64,000 nucleotides of DNA from JAGOUA01 sp964428975 (GTDB lineage Bacteria > Patescibacteriota > Patescibacteriia > 2-12-FULL-60-25), in contig CAYSAI010000001.1 in NCBI GenBank assembly GCA_964428975.1, positions 124,001 through 188,000 of the forward strand, in the 5' to 3' direction. Every line of letters starts with the position of its first letter. Positions within the stretch are counted from its first letter, which is position 1. Of this stretch, positions 53,140 through 62,396 are shown piece by piece. The notes below the pieces were generated by a model that ran no database searches, was not told where the DNA came from, and saw only the letters and a program-made list of their open reading frames with translations. The translations under genes were made by a program, and so were the position numbers.

Positions 53140-55992
53140 TCAACGGGGGCGCTTCGCCTGGGGGTATTTCGCCAATTCCGCGCGCACATAGGGCGCCGTG
53201 AGCGTTTTCGCTTTCGCGAGCTGTTCAGGCGTGCCTTCCGCCACGAGCTTGCCTCCGCGCGCGCCTCCCTCGGGACCGATCTCGATCACCCAGTCAGCGA
53301 GGCGCAGCACGTCGAGATTATGCTCGATGACAAGAACCGTATTCCCCCGATCGACCAGCGCGTTCAACACAGCGAGAAGGCGTTGAATATCTTCAAAGTG
53401 CAGCCCTGTCGTCGGTTCGTCCAAAATATAGAGCGTTTTCCCCGTACTTCGTCTCGCGAGCTCGGTAGCAAGCTTCACGCGCTGCGCTTCACCACCAGAA
53501 AGCGTCGTCGCTGACTGTCCAAGCCGTACATATCCAAGACCCACTTCGTGCAAGATCGCGATTTTCTCATAAATAGCCGATTGATCGATGAAAAAACGTT
53601 TTGCTTCTTCAATCGTCATGGCGAGAATGTCGGCGATGGTTTTCCCACGCCACGATACTTCGAGCGCTTCGTTATTATAGCGTTTTCCGTGGCATTCCGG
53701 ACAATCTACATAGACATCTGGCAAAAACTGCATCGAGATTTGGATAGCGCCATCGCCGCTACACGCCTCGCAACGTCCACCCCCCTTCACATTAAACGAG
53801 AACTTGCCCGCATCAAACCCGCGCGCTTTCGCTTCCGGTGTTTCCGTAAACAGATCGCGAATAGCCGTAAAAACACCCGTGTACGTGGCTGGATTTGAAC
53901 GTGGCGTACGACCGATCGGGCTTTGGTCCACCGATACCACCTTATCCACATGAGCAATCCCCTCAATCGTTGTGTGGGCACCGATTGGGTCTTTCGATCC
54001 GTAAAAGTGTGAAGAGAGCGCACGTCCGAGAATATCCAAAATCAGCGTGGACTTTCCAGAACCAGACACGCCCGCGACACACACAAACTTCCCGAGCGGA
54101 ATCGTTACGTCGATATTTTTCAGATGAAAAGCGCTTGCTCCACGAATTTTGAGCACCTTTCCATTCCCCTTGCGACGCGTGGCAGGCGTGGGAAGGGTTT
54201 TCTTCCCCGTAAGATACGGCGCTGTCGTTGATTCTTTGTTTTTTTTCACTTCTGCAAGCGTTCCTGCCGCGATCACCTCACCTCCATACACACCCGCTCC
54301 TGGCCCAATATCAATGAGATAATCCGACGCTTCCATCACGGCTTGATCGTGTTCAACCACGACCACCGTATTCCCTTGATCGCGAAGACGTTTGATGGTT
54401 TGAATAAGTTTTTCATTGTCGCGTTGATGCAGGCCGATACTCGGCTCGTCCAAAATATAGATCACTCCCGAAAGATCCGCCCCAAGCTGCGCCGCAAGCC
54501 GTACGCGCTGCGCTTCACCACCAGAAAGCGACATGGCGGCACGATCGAGCGTGAGATACGACAGCCCCACATCAAGAAGATGCTTCACTCGACGAACAAT
54601 CTCTTGCGCGACTTGATCTACGACGAGACGCTCTGTGGGAGAAAACCCTTTCAACGAGCGCATGCTCTTGAAAAAAAGCTCTACCTCATCAAGAGGAAGC
54701 GCGACGAGACTCGCGAGCGACGTCTCTGCCACCTGCACCATGAGCGCCTCTGGACGCAAGCGTTTCCCCTCACACACGGGGCAAAGAAGCACGCGCATGT
54801 AGGCTTCGATCTCTTTTTGTACGTACTCTGAATCCGTTTCTTTGTGTTTTTCCTCCAAAAGTGTGATAAGCCCAAGAAATGGCACCTGTTTATGATCCAC
54901 AGAATAGAACACTTCAGGCGACGTTCCTTCAAACAAAATTTTGAGTTGTGCTTTCGTGAACTGCGCGATGGAGATATCAAGCGAAAACCCATGTGCAGCG
55001 CCCACTGCCGCAAGCAATTTCATGAGAGCGGTTTGATTTCCCGCGATGCGTGTGAGCGGTTTAATCGCTCCTTGCGCGATCGTGAGGCGTTTATTTGGAA
55101 TGACGAGACTTGGTTCCAAAATCAACTTCGTTCCAAGACCGGTACACGCCGTACACGCCCCTTGTGGCGCATTAAACGAAAACAAGCGCGGCTCAAGCGA
55201 AGGAAACGAGGAATCACAGGCCGCACAATACAACGAAGCGGAAAACATCGTGTCTTTTCCAGATGTTTCTGACCGAAGAAGAACCATGCCTTTTCCAATC
55301 TCAAGCGCGCGTTTGACCTGCTCTTGCAGCACCGCAAGAAGCACCTCCCCTTTTTCGAAGGAACAGATCACAGCAAAAAGGGTGTGTGCCTGCGTTTTAT
55401 CCGTCTTCGTATGTATCAACTCTTCCACATCCAACTGTATTCCATCAAACAGCACTTCGCGCACACCCTGTCGTTCAAGCGCATGAAGAGCGAGCTTATG
55501 TTCGCCCTTTTGCTCACGAAACATGGGCGCAAGAAGGAGGCACGGTTCTTTTTTCATGAGAAGCACAATGCGCTCCGCGATGTCTTTGGGTGACTGCGCT
55601 TGAAGCAACGCTTTACACGACACGCAATGCGCTCGACCAGCACGCGCATACAAAATACGCAAAAAATCGTAGATCTCCGTGACGGTTCCCACCGTAGAAC
55701 GTGGGTTATGCGAGGACGTTTTTTGATCGATCGCGATCGTCGGGGAGAGGCCCGTGATCTCATCCACATCAGGCTTATCTTGTAGCTCCATGAACTGTCG
55801 CGCGTACGACGACAAACTTTCCATGTAGCGACGCTGCCCTTCTGCGTGCAACGTATCAAACGCAAGCGACGACTTTCCAGAACCGCTTAAGCCCGTCATC
55901 ACGATAAATTTTCCCTTCGGTAAATCAAGCGAAACGTTTTTGAGGTTGTTCACGCGCGCTCCACGGATTGAAATGAAAGATGGTTGGGACAC
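53140..55992 (-). CDS. uvrA: Excinuclease ABC subunit A
   Basis: UvrA finds DNA damage for nucleotide excision repair. The protein of about 950 aa has two ABC ATPase modules (TGLSGSGKSSLAFDT and GVSGSGKSTLILDIL Walker A; MSLSGGEAQRVRLAAQL and TTLSGGEAQRVKLATEL signatures) and three CXXC zinc modules, including CTACTGLGTK, CPVCEGKRL and CEACSGDG. I choose the GTG at 55992: the -10 box TATGAT (56008-56013) lies between it and the upstream TTG at 56031, so the TTG is not on the transcript. uvrB and uvrC are not in this window. Confidence 0.96.
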   Translation of the reverse strand: MSQPSFISIRGARVNNLKNVSLDLPKGKFIVMTGLSGSGKSSLAFDTLHAEGQRRYMESLSSYARQFMELQDKPDVDEITGLSPTIAIDQKTSSHNPRSTVGTVTEIYDFLRILYARAGRAHCVSCKALLQAQSPKDIAERIVLLMKKEPCLLLAPMFREQKGEHKLALHALERQGVREVLFDGIQLDVEELIHTKTDKTQAHTLFAVICSFEKGEVLLAVLQEQVKRALEIGKGMVLLRSETSGKDTMFSASLYCAACDSSFPSLEPRLFSFNAPQGACTACTGLGTKLILEPSLVIPNKRLTIAQGAIKPLTRIAGNQTALMKLLAAVGAAHGFSLDISIAQFTKAQLKILFEGTSPEVFYSVDHKQVPFLGLITLLEEKHKETDSEYVQKEIEAYMRVLLCPVCEGKRLRPEALMVQVAETSLASLVALPLDEVELFFKSMRSLKGFSPTERLVVDQVAQEIVRRVKHLLDVGLSYLTLDRAAMSLSGGEAQRVRLAAQLGADLSGVIYILDEPSIGLHQRDNEKLIQTIKRLRDQGNTVVVVEHDQAVMEASDYLIDIGPGAGVYGGEVIAAGTLAEVKKNKESTTAPYLTGKKTLPTPATRRKGNGKVLKIRGASAFHLKNIDVTIPLGKFVCVAGVSGSGKSTLILDILGRALSSHFYGSKDPIGAHTTIEGIAHVDKVVSVDQSPIGRTPRSNPATYTGVFTAIRDLFTETPEAKARGFDAGKFSFNVKGGGRCEACSGDGAIQISMQFLPDVYVDCPECHGKRYNNEALEVSWRGKTIADILAMTIEEAKRFFIDQSAIYEKIAILHEVGLGYVRLGQSATTLSGGEAQRVKLATELARRSTGKTLYILDEPTTGLHFEDIQRLLAVLNALVDRGNTVLVIEHNLDVLRLADWVIEIGPEGGARGGKLVAEGTPEQLAKAKTLTAPYVRAELAKYPQAKRPR

Positions 55993-56034
55993 ATTGCTCG
56001 CGACGCTATCATAGTTTTTTGCACGAGGCAAGCG

Positions 56035-57762
56035 TTAACGGCAAACCCCTATTCCCATCGTCACATCGAGCGGAGCGTTGAAGGTTGGGAGCGTTGGACC
56101 ACGCAGAGCAACTTCCGTTACACACGTAGCTCCAGATGGACACTGCGCAGAAAAATCGCACTTTTGGCCAATCGCTCGCTTTGGATAACAGGCGAAGCGC
56201 TCCCACGTTCCTGCTTGCGTGAGAGTATTGATGGCAATGCGGCGCTCATCTGGTGTTCTCGCATCAGAAAGCAGATTTACCCCACTCCAAGCGTTCATAC
56301 AGCCACCAGGAGGAATAATGAGTGGAATAATGAGTGCAGGATCATTTGGTATCGCGTTTGTAAAAGCTCCCGTTGGACGTGCTCCATCCTGAATAGATAA
56401 AATGCCAAAGCCTGAACACCTTCCTTGAATACATTTTGCTGAACATTCTGAATCGCTGGCACATGCGGCGCTGGGTGGTTTACGACATCCCTGCTGGAAA
56501 AAATATTCTGGACGAAGTTGCACCGGTACATTTCCCCATGAGCGATAATAGGCGAGTGTTGCAGAGAACGCATCGGCATTTTCAGACCTTGTACACACCG
56601 CCCCTGATCCGCATCGATAGCGATGTTGTATGCAAAATTCATCCACGGAATTATTCGTAATGTTTTTACATCCTCCATCCGCTTTAGGGAGCGCTCGAAT
56701 TTCTTGTTCTGTGCGATCGCAACGAGCAACCATATCTCTCAGCCAGCTATTTTGACGATAGTAGGGCACTCCTTCAAACATGGTCATATCTCTATAGTCG
56801 CCAAACACGCAGGCTCCGGCCAACTCTTCATTTGATTGAAAACAGCTCTGTCCAGACTCTCTACACGTGACCGCTTGTCGTTCTCGCGCAACGGATGAAG
56901 CGCCTCCAACAACAGCTCCACTCGTTCCCAAAACAAGAGCCCCGAAAGGGATTCTTGAAACAATACTATTATTCGCTACTGCGCCACCCGTATTTGATGC
57001 TCCCGCAATAACAGCTTCATTCCCCGCAAAGACATATCTCGTGCTCAAATTACAGGCTGCGCCCGTTCCTCCATTGCAGATAAACTCATTCGTGTTCACT
57101 TCCTCACAACGAAGATTTCCCTGACAATCTACTCGACCACTCCCCCCATGATTCGTTGGCCCACCCGCCTGTTCTGCAGTGACGGTGCAACCTTGTCCTC
57201 GACAGCGACAAATATTGCCCGCCTGACCATTCGCACACATACCCCCAACCAAGCTCGTACGCATACAAAAGGATCCTGCCTGACAGTCTCCATCTTTCAC
57301 ACACGACATTCCTGGAAGCGTATTTTGAGAGCCTACTGGCAGCGCGACGCTTCGTATCCTCGTAATATCAGGCAGGCTTAACCGCACCGTTCTTGGATTG
57401 ATGTTATACAAAATAAAATACGCGAGAAAGAGCACCACCATCCCTCCAATAGCATCTTCAATGATCGTTTTTCCTCCCTTGATATCTCCTTGCGTTGCTC
57501 CAATTAAGTACTTAAACCCTCCGTATACCAGCATAATAATAGCGACGAGCGTGACGATTCCTAGTCCGTAGCTATACCATGTGTTGATGTACTGCGGGAG
57601 ACCGCCCGTGATGGTGCTCACGCCCCCTATCGGAACGGAAAGAGGCACGGAGTCGGCTGCTGAAGGCGGTGTTTGTGCAAAAGCTACGCGCGGAATGACA
57701 CTCCCCACGAGAAAAAGGAGGACGATCATGCCAAAACCAAGCGTAAAGAAGGAACGTTGCAT
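56035..57762 (-). CDS. VirB2/TrbC-like membrane region with Cys-rich ectodomain
   Basis: The 575-aa protein has a signal peptide (cleavage near VAFAQ) followed by two membrane helices (YGLGIVTLVAIIMLVYGGFKYL and MVVLFLAYFILY). The spacing is that of VirB2/TrbC pilins. A long exported region then carries about 30 Cys in short clusters such as CVKDGDCQAGSFC and CASDSECSAKC, resembling small disulfide-rich repeats. It starts 2 nt after the DsbA-like gene, so the operon probably makes the protein and its disulfide catalyst together. A surface appendage or attachment role is inferred. Confidence 0.72.
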   Translation of the reverse strand: MQRSFFTLGFGMIVLLFLVGSVIPRVAFAQTPPSAADSVPLSVPIGGVSTITGGLPQYINTWYSYGLGIVTLVAIIMLVYGGFKYLIGATQGDIKGGKTIIEDAIGGMVVLFLAYFILYNINPRTVRLSLPDITRIRSVALPVGSQNTLPGMSCVKDGDCQAGSFCMRTSLVGGMCANGQAGNICRCRGQGCTVTAEQAGGPTNHGGSGRVDCQGNLRCEEVNTNEFICNGGTGAACNLSTRYVFAGNEAVIAGASNTGGAVANNSIVSRIPFGALVLGTSGAVVGGASSVARERQAVTCRESGQSCFQSNEELAGACVFGDYRDMTMFEGVPYYRQNSWLRDMVARCDRTEQEIRALPKADGGCKNITNNSVDEFCIQHRYRCGSGAVCTRSENADAFSATLAYYRSWGNVPVQLRPEYFFQQGCRKPPSAACASDSECSAKCIQGRCSGFGILSIQDGARPTGAFTNAIPNDPALIIPLIIPPGGCMNAWSGVNLLSDARTPDERRIAINTLTQAGTWERFACYPKRAIGQKCDFSAQCPSGATCVTEVALRGPTLPTFNAPLDVTMGIGVCR

Positions 57763-57764
57763 AA

Positions 57765-58526
57765 TTATTTTTTTAGAGGCTCTTGTAAGAATCGTTCCAC
57801 GAGGTAGGAAAAATACTCCCCTGCGCGATCTTCCGGCGTTCCTTGAATGCGAATGCCGTTGAAAAAGTAGGTGGGCGTCCCTTCAACGCCCGCACGAAGA
57901 CCATCCGCTAGATCTTCGCGAATGGCGTTTGCGAATTCTTGCCTCTCCATACAGATGCGATATTTCGCGAGATCCAAACCGCTTTGCGCAGCAAAACGTT
58001 CGAAATCTGCTCTCTCGCGCTGTTCTGGATTCGCGAATAAGGCGTCGTGATAGGCCCATCCCTTCCCTTGTGCGAACGCACATCTTGCCGCATGAGATGC
58101 TTGGAACGCAGTTGGATGGATCTCTTCAAGAGGAAAATCACGCAAAACGAAGTTCACACGCCCCTGCTCTTTGACGAGCATCTCACGAAACGCTGCTGCC
58201 GCACGCCCCGTAAAAGGACAATCATAATCAATGAACGCGACGACCGTGAGGGGAGCGGTTGCATTGCCAAAGAGGGGCCGATCTGTGCGTGCGAGACGAG
58301 CAAGATCTTCCTTGCTGACGTTCGTATTCGCAAGAGCACGACTGACGGATGACCCAAGCTTGCGTTCCACCCAAGTAGACGACGCTCCCTGACGAATCGC
58401 CCACAAAGAACGTCCGAAATAGACCAGAAACGCTCCTATAAGCACGAGAACAAGCAACCCAAAGGACCACGCAAGGGCTTTCCCGATACGCATATCAAAC
58501 ATCCGCCCAAAGAGCACAACCTTCAT
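57765..58526 (-). CDS. Membrane-anchored DsbA/thioredoxin-like protein with a single-Cys active site
   Basis: The 253-aa protein has one N-terminal membrane helix (residues about 15-38) and an exported thioredoxin-fold domain from about 85. The active site reads FIDYDCPFTGRA, with Thr where DsbA-like enzymes have the second Cys of CXXC. The family segment HAARCAFAQGKGWAYHDALF and the cis-Pro loop GVEGTPTYFFNG are intact. It could work as a monothiol isomerase or holdase. The start at 58526 is 6 nt after TATACT; the longer frame to 58592 is upstream of that promoter. Confidence 0.85.
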   Translation of the reverse strand: MKVVLFGRMFDMRIGKALAWSFGLLVLVLIGAFLVYFGRSLWAIRQGASSTWVERKLGSSVSRALANTNVSKEDLARLARTDRPLFGNATAPLTVVAFIDYDCPFTGRAAAAFREMLVKEQGRVNFVLRDFPLEEIHPTAFQASHAARCAFAQGKGWAYHDALFANPEQRERADFERFAAQSGLDLAKYRICMERQEFANAIREDLADGLRAGVEGTPTYFFNGIRIQGTPEDRAGEYFSYLVERFLQEPLKK

Positions 58527-58532
58527 GCCGGA

Positions 58533-58538
58533 AGTATA
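58533..58538 (-). promoter_or_regulatory. -10 box of the DsbA-like/VirB2-like operon (leaderless)
   Basis: TATACT on the minus strand ends 6 nt before the ATG at 58526. Confidence 0.65.
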
Positions 58539-58583
58539 GCACATTGACCAACCTCCTCCTTTTGCGCTACAAATACACCCTAT

Positions 58584-58805
58584 ATGCGTCAAACCTTTTT
58601 CGCGGTCATCATGATTATTCTCGCGGTTCTGTTGAGTACGACGATTCTCTTACAGCAACGCGAAGGAGGCCTTGGTATCGCCTTTGGCGGTGAGGGGAAT
58701 ATTTTTCGCACGAAACGTGGCCTTGAAAAGGGCCTCCACTACGTAACGGTTGCGCTTGCCACCCTCTTTATCGGTTTCGCGATCGTGAACCTCCTTGTAC
58801 GATAG
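58584..58805 (+). CDS. secG: Preprotein translocase subunit SecG
   Basis: SecG assists SecYEG protein export. The 73-aa protein has the family layout: a first helix (FFAVIMIILAVLLSTTILLQ), the loop QREGGLGIAFGGEGNIFRTKRGLEKGL, and a second helix (VTVALATLFIGFAIVNLL). It is divergent from the DsbA-like gene with only 57 nt between starts, and is followed closely by the solute-binding protein gene. Confidence 0.92.
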   Translation: MRQTFFAVIMIILAVLLSTTILLQQREGGLGIAFGGEGNIFRTKRGLEKGLHYVTVALATLFIGFAIVNLLVR

Positions 58806-58811
58806 TTCTGC

Positions 58812-58817
58812 TATACT
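58812..58817 (+). promoter_or_regulatory. -10 box of the solute-binding protein gene (leaderless)
   Basis: TATACT ends 6 nt before the ATG at 58824. Confidence 0.7.
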
Positions 58818-58823
58818 GCAGAC

Positions 58824-60707
58824 ATGCTCGCTCATCTTCCTCCCTCGCGACTTTCGTTTTTCCAACGTGTGTGGAAACGCCTCTTTTTTTGGCAAAAAGC
58901 TCCCGCGTACACCACAGAAACAACGCCCGCTTCTACGCATGATAAGGCCCTTGTGGCCGCGATCGCCTCCCCATCAAAATTTCCTGGCTGGAAGCAACTT
59001 CGCTATATTTCGCACATATTTTCCGAGAAAGAGCGCGTGCAATTTTGGAGTGCTGTAGGAGCCTCTTGTCTCTTTTTTCTCGCTGGAAGCCTGCTCTTCC
59101 TTCAACCGCACATCGTACGCGAGCCAGCACGAGGCGGCACCCTCGCAGAAGGCCTCATCGGTTCGCCTAAATGGGTGAATCCGGTTCTCGCTCCTCTCAA
59201 CGACGTGGATCGTGATCTCGTAACACTCCTCTTTAGCGGTCTCTTTCGTGAGCAGGGCCTCACCTACGTTCCAGATTTGGCCGCCTCCTATCAGCTTCTT
59301 GATGAGGGACAGACGCTTGAAGTGCATTTGCGCGAAGATGCGCGTTTTCATGATGGGCAAACCGTAGGCGCGGATGATGTTGAGTTTACCGTGAACCAAG
59401 CGATCAAAAATCCAGCGTGGCATTCTCCTCTTGCGGAAAACTTTGGCTCGATTCAGGCCATTCGCGTGAATGACATGACCGTTCAATTTCGTCATGCAAC
59501 GGCAGCGCTCACGCTTCCTGCGTGGCAAAAAATCCTCACCGTGGGTATTTTGCCTGGACATCGTTGGCAAGATGCGAACGATGCATCACCACAGCTCGCT
59601 GAATACAATCTCAAACCGATCGGTTCTGGTCCTTATCGTTTTGATTCGTTCACGCGCGACACCAAGGGCACGATTCTTGCCTACACGCTCCTTCGTTTCG
59701 ATGGATACTACGGCAAGCCACCCTATATCGATGAGCGTGTGTTCCGTTTTTATGCCGATCGAAGCGTGGCAGAAATCGCTCTTGAATCAAATCAAATAGA
59801 TGTACTTGCCTTTGTGCCATGGAGCCAGCAGACAAGCCTACGTGTGAGCGATGCCACCGCGCTCAAGATGGAACTTCCGCAAGTAACAACTGTTTTTTTC
59901 AATACACAAGACGCTTTTCTCAAAAATCTCGACGTGCGAAGAGCTCTTCAGATGACGATCGATCGCGGAAGTATCAGCGAAATCGTTCGCAACAGCACGC
60001 CTCTTCAAACGCCATTCCCGTTTTTTGAAACATATGCCACCTCCTCCAATCGCGTGAATATCGAGCTTGCGCGCGAAACGCTCGATAGCGCGGGGTGGAA
60101 ACTGGACCCGATGGTTGGCCTGCGTTATCTCCAACCTCTCCCTTCTGTTCGAGCGGGACAACCGGCGCGCGTCGCCTCTGATGCGGCGTTTTCTACAAGT
60201 ACGCCACTCGCCTTATCTCTTTTACTGCCTGCACAAGGTGATCTTGCGCTCATCGGCGAGTACATCAAACGACAGTGGTCTCTTGTAGGCGTAGACGTCT
60301 CCCTCGAAACACTTGAGCGATCGGAGCTGTTTCAGCGCGTATTGGATGAAAAAACGCATCAAGCCGTTCTCTGGAATGCGCTTGTTCCTTCTGATGCCGA
60401 CATTCTTTCTTTTTGGACAAACGAACCGAAAAATCTCAATGTTTCTCGCTGGACATCTACACCTCTCACAAACGCTCTTGCAAATGTTGCTTATGCGAGC
60501 ACGACAAACGCTCTTGCAACGAACCGTCTCATTGCCACCGAACTTCTTACAAAAGATGCGGCCGCGCTCTTTCTTTTGCGACCTTCCTATGCTTATATAG
60601 TGCCGAGTCGCCTTCGTGAAACGAAAGAACTTCAGGTGCTTCATCCAGCAAGCCGCTTGCTCGCTTCGCTTGAATGGTCGCTCAGAACACGTCTCCGTTG
60701 GAAGTAA
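58824..60707 (+). CDS. Family 5 (peptide/nickel-type) extracellular solute-binding protein
   Basis: The 627-aa protein begins with a cytoplasmic basic segment of about 75 residues and a single membrane helix (FWSAVGASCLFFLAGSLLFL), so it is anchored, not a lipoprotein. The exported part matches SBP family 5: GSPKWVNPVLAPLNDVDRD, LVTLLFSGLFREQ, LEVHLREDARFHDGQTVGADDVEFTV, GSGPYRFDSF and LDVRRALQMTIDR. It probably binds peptides. No permease or ATPase genes are adjacent. Confidence 0.9.
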   Translation: MLAHLPPSRLSFFQRVWKRLFFWQKAPAYTTETTPASTHDKALVAAIASPSKFPGWKQLRYISHIFSEKERVQFWSAVGASCLFFLAGSLLFLQPHIVREPARGGTLAEGLIGSPKWVNPVLAPLNDVDRDLVTLLFSGLFREQGLTYVPDLAASYQLLDEGQTLEVHLREDARFHDGQTVGADDVEFTVNQAIKNPAWHSPLAENFGSIQAIRVNDMTVQFRHATAALTLPAWQKILTVGILPGHRWQDANDASPQLAEYNLKPIGSGPYRFDSFTRDTKGTILAYTLLRFDGYYGKPPYIDERVFRFYADRSVAEIALESNQIDVLAFVPWSQQTSLRVSDATALKMELPQVTTVFFNTQDAFLKNLDVRRALQMTIDRGSISEIVRNSTPLQTPFPFFETYATSSNRVNIELARETLDSAGWKLDPMVGLRYLQPLPSVRAGQPARVASDAAFSTSTPLALSLLLPAQGDLALIGEYIKRQWSLVGVDVSLETLERSELFQRVLDEKTHQAVLWNALVPSDADILSFWTNEPKNLNVSRWTSTPLTNALANVAYASTTNALATNRLIATELLTKDAAALFLLRPSYAYIVPSRLRETKELQVLHPASRLLASLEWSLRTRLRWK

Positions 60708-60724
60708 GTTTTAGCAGGCTCTAA

Positions 60725-60811
60725 GGGCGAGTGGTGAAATTGGCAGACACACTGGCTTCAGGTGCCAGCGCCCGCAAGGGTATGAGGGTTCAAGTCCCTC
60801 CTCGCCCACCA
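60725..60811 (+). tRNA. tRNA-Leu (anticodon CAG)
   Basis: The acceptor arms GGGCGAG and CTCGCCC, anticodon stem CTGGC/GCCAG with loop TTCAGGT, a long variable arm and T arm GGGTTCAAGTCCC are present. CCA is encoded. A hairpin terminator follows at once. Confidence 0.95.
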
Positions 60812-60814
60812 TAT

Positions 60815-60843
60815 AAAACCGAGGTTTTTAAACCTCGGTTTTA
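60815..60843 (+). terminator. Terminator of tRNA-Leu
   Basis: AACCGAGGTTT and AAACCTCGGTT form an 11-bp stem, then TTAC; T-rich on the plus strand. Confidence 0.75.
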
Positions 60844-60854
60844 CGTTGCTTTTT

Positions 60855-60860
60855 TATGAT
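60855..60860 (+). promoter_or_regulatory. -10 box of the antitoxin gene (leaderless)
   Basis: TATGAT ends 6 nt before the ATG at 60867. Confidence 0.65.
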
Positions 60861-60866
60861 TCGATC

Positions 60867-61175
60867 ATGATCTCACCTCGTTTGACAACTCACCAGATTT
60901 CTCGGATACTTGAGACAGATATGCTTCGTGATCTTGTTCGCCGAAAGGAGCGACCTTCCATGCGCACTCGAACGTTTCGAGCTCGTGTTCGTGCTGGCCG
61001 ACTAGAACCCCTTGAAGAGCTCAAACTTATCGAAGGCGCAGAAGTCATGCTTACGATCGAAATCCCAGGAGAGGCGGCTAACCAACAGAAACCCGCCATG
61101 GTCAGTTTTGACACCTATGACCTCGGGGTTCCTTTCCCGCTCACGCGTGCCGCGATCTATGACAACCTCAGCTAA
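60867..61175 (+). CDS. Antitoxin, DUF104/AF2212-like
   Basis: The 102-aa protein has the motif RTFRARVRAGRLEPLEELKLIEGAEVMLTIEIP in its centre, typical of the DUF104 (AF2212-like) antitoxin family, which forms a small beta barrel and binds promoter DNA. A disordered C-terminal tail would wrap the toxin. It overlaps the PIN-domain gene by 17 nt, the usual arrangement of a VapBC-type pair. Confidence 0.75.
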   Translation: MISPRLTTHQISRILETDMLRDLVRRKERPSMRTRTFRARVRAGRLEPLEELKLIEGAEVMLTIEIPGEAANQQKPAMVSFDTYDLGVPFPLTRAAIYDNLS

Positions 61176-61602
61176 AAGCGGCGCTCTCGTCGACACAAAT
61201 GTTCTTCTCTACGCTACCGATGCTCAAGCTCCTCAGCATGCAGCATCTCTCGGGCTTTTGAATCGCGCCGCGAATCAAGAGGCGCAACTCTTTCTCACTG
61301 CGCAGATCATTTTTGAATTTGTGGCCGTGGCGACCAATCAACGACAAGTGGCTCGACCGATCGGAGTGGCTCAAGCGTGGTCTGCGGTCGCGAAGTTCCG
61401 TCAGGTCTGTCCGTTGCTTGATCCTCCGTCGGATCTCGTTGAACGTGTGAATAGTCTCTTTCCAATCGTTCAACCCAAAGGCCCGGAGATCTTTGATCTC
61501 GCAATCGCCGTGACGGGTCTCGTTTCAGGTATATTTGAAATCTATTCTTACGATTCGGCCGTATTTACAAAAGTTCCGGGGATGCGCGTCATCACCCCCT
61601 GA
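61159..61602 (+). CDS. PIN-domain toxin (VapC-like ribonuclease)
   Basis: PIN toxins cut RNA, often tRNA or rRNA, when their antitoxin decays. The 147-aa protein has the acidic metal-site residues in order: GALVDTNVLLYATD, a Glu in FLTAQIIFEFVAV, and Asp in EIFDLAIAVTGL, then YSYDSAVFTKV. The ATG at 61159 lies within the end of the antitoxin gene, so the two are co-translated. Confidence 0.82.
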   Translation: MTTSAKSGALVDTNVLLYATDAQAPQHAASLGLLNRAANQEAQLFLTAQIIFEFVAVATNQRQVARPIGVAQAWSAVAKFRQVCPLLDPPSDLVERVNSLFPIVQPKGPEIFDLAIAVTGLVSGIFEIYSYDSAVFTKVPGMRVITP

Positions 61603-61670
61603 TTTTGTATTTCTTACGATGACTTTACTAACCCTACGTCAGAGGCAAAGCGCTTTAATGAGGATTCGGT

Positions 61671-62324
61671 TTATCCATTTTGCACAAACCGTCTCTTTAA
61701 AAATCTTCCAAATGCTTGCATGACTTCCTGCGCTTCGTGTACGAGCTGCACTTCATCTTCTCTGGTGCGCGAAGCTTGTTCGATCTCTGGAAGAAAAAAA
61801 CACGTAACTCGATAATTTCCCGGAGTTGATTTTGGATCAAATCCGAGCACACATCGATCTTGTGGATATTCTTGAGCGAACTCATGAAGAAGAGCATTCA
61901 TACGCCGAGCGGCCTCGATACCGCGTCTGGCCCAAGCATTCCATTCGGCGGTACGCTCATGACTGGGCTGCTCTAATTCGTCATAAAACACGCGCTCTGC
62001 TTCTTCGTGTCCAAAAATATCTCGCGGATCAGAAAGGTGAAATTGTTGCACGATGCGAGCTTTCAGATCTTTTTCTCCCAAAAACATTTCTTCCGGCTCA
62101 TCGAAACCAATAATGTCTACCCACGGAAAACGTGGCTTAAGCTTCTCAGGATGTCCACCGCAGGAAGCATGTGTATTACATTCATGGGCGAGGCAACCGG
62201 TTACAGTCTCTATAATTTCTTCATCCATGGACAAGCCTAGACCGTCTCGAAAACGGCGTACTTTTTGCTCTTGCATGTCCCAGAGGTATTGCTTTTCGGA
62301 GTAGATACGTTCGTGAGAATTCAT
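61671..62324 (-). CDS. Hypothetical protein, 217 aa
   Basis: No family recognised. A soluble, acidic protein with a cluster CLAHECNTHASCGG (three Cys and two His) that could bind zinc, and a helical C-terminal half rich in Arg/Glu. The start at 62324 is preceded by a GTG one codon upstream; an AAGGTG box favours the ATG. Confidence 0.65.
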   Translation of the reverse strand: MNSHERIYSEKQYLWDMQEQKVRRFRDGLGLSMDEEIIETVTGCLAHECNTHASCGGHPEKLKPRFPWVDIIGFDEPEEMFLGEKDLKARIVQQFHLSDPRDIFGHEEAERVFYDELEQPSHERTAEWNAWARRGIEAARRMNALLHEFAQEYPQDRCVLGFDPKSTPGNYRVTCFFLPEIEQASRTREDEVQLVHEAQEVMQAFGRFLKRRFVQNG

Positions 62325-62396
62325 CACCTTACACTAACATAAAACAAAAGAACGTGCTGCACGTTCTTTTATTGAGTTCGCCATGAAACCATCCCC

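Noticed and set aside
55993..56031. TTG start giving uvrA 13 extra residues
   Set aside because: The only good -10 box (TATGAT) lies inside this stretch, so the TTG would not be transcribed.
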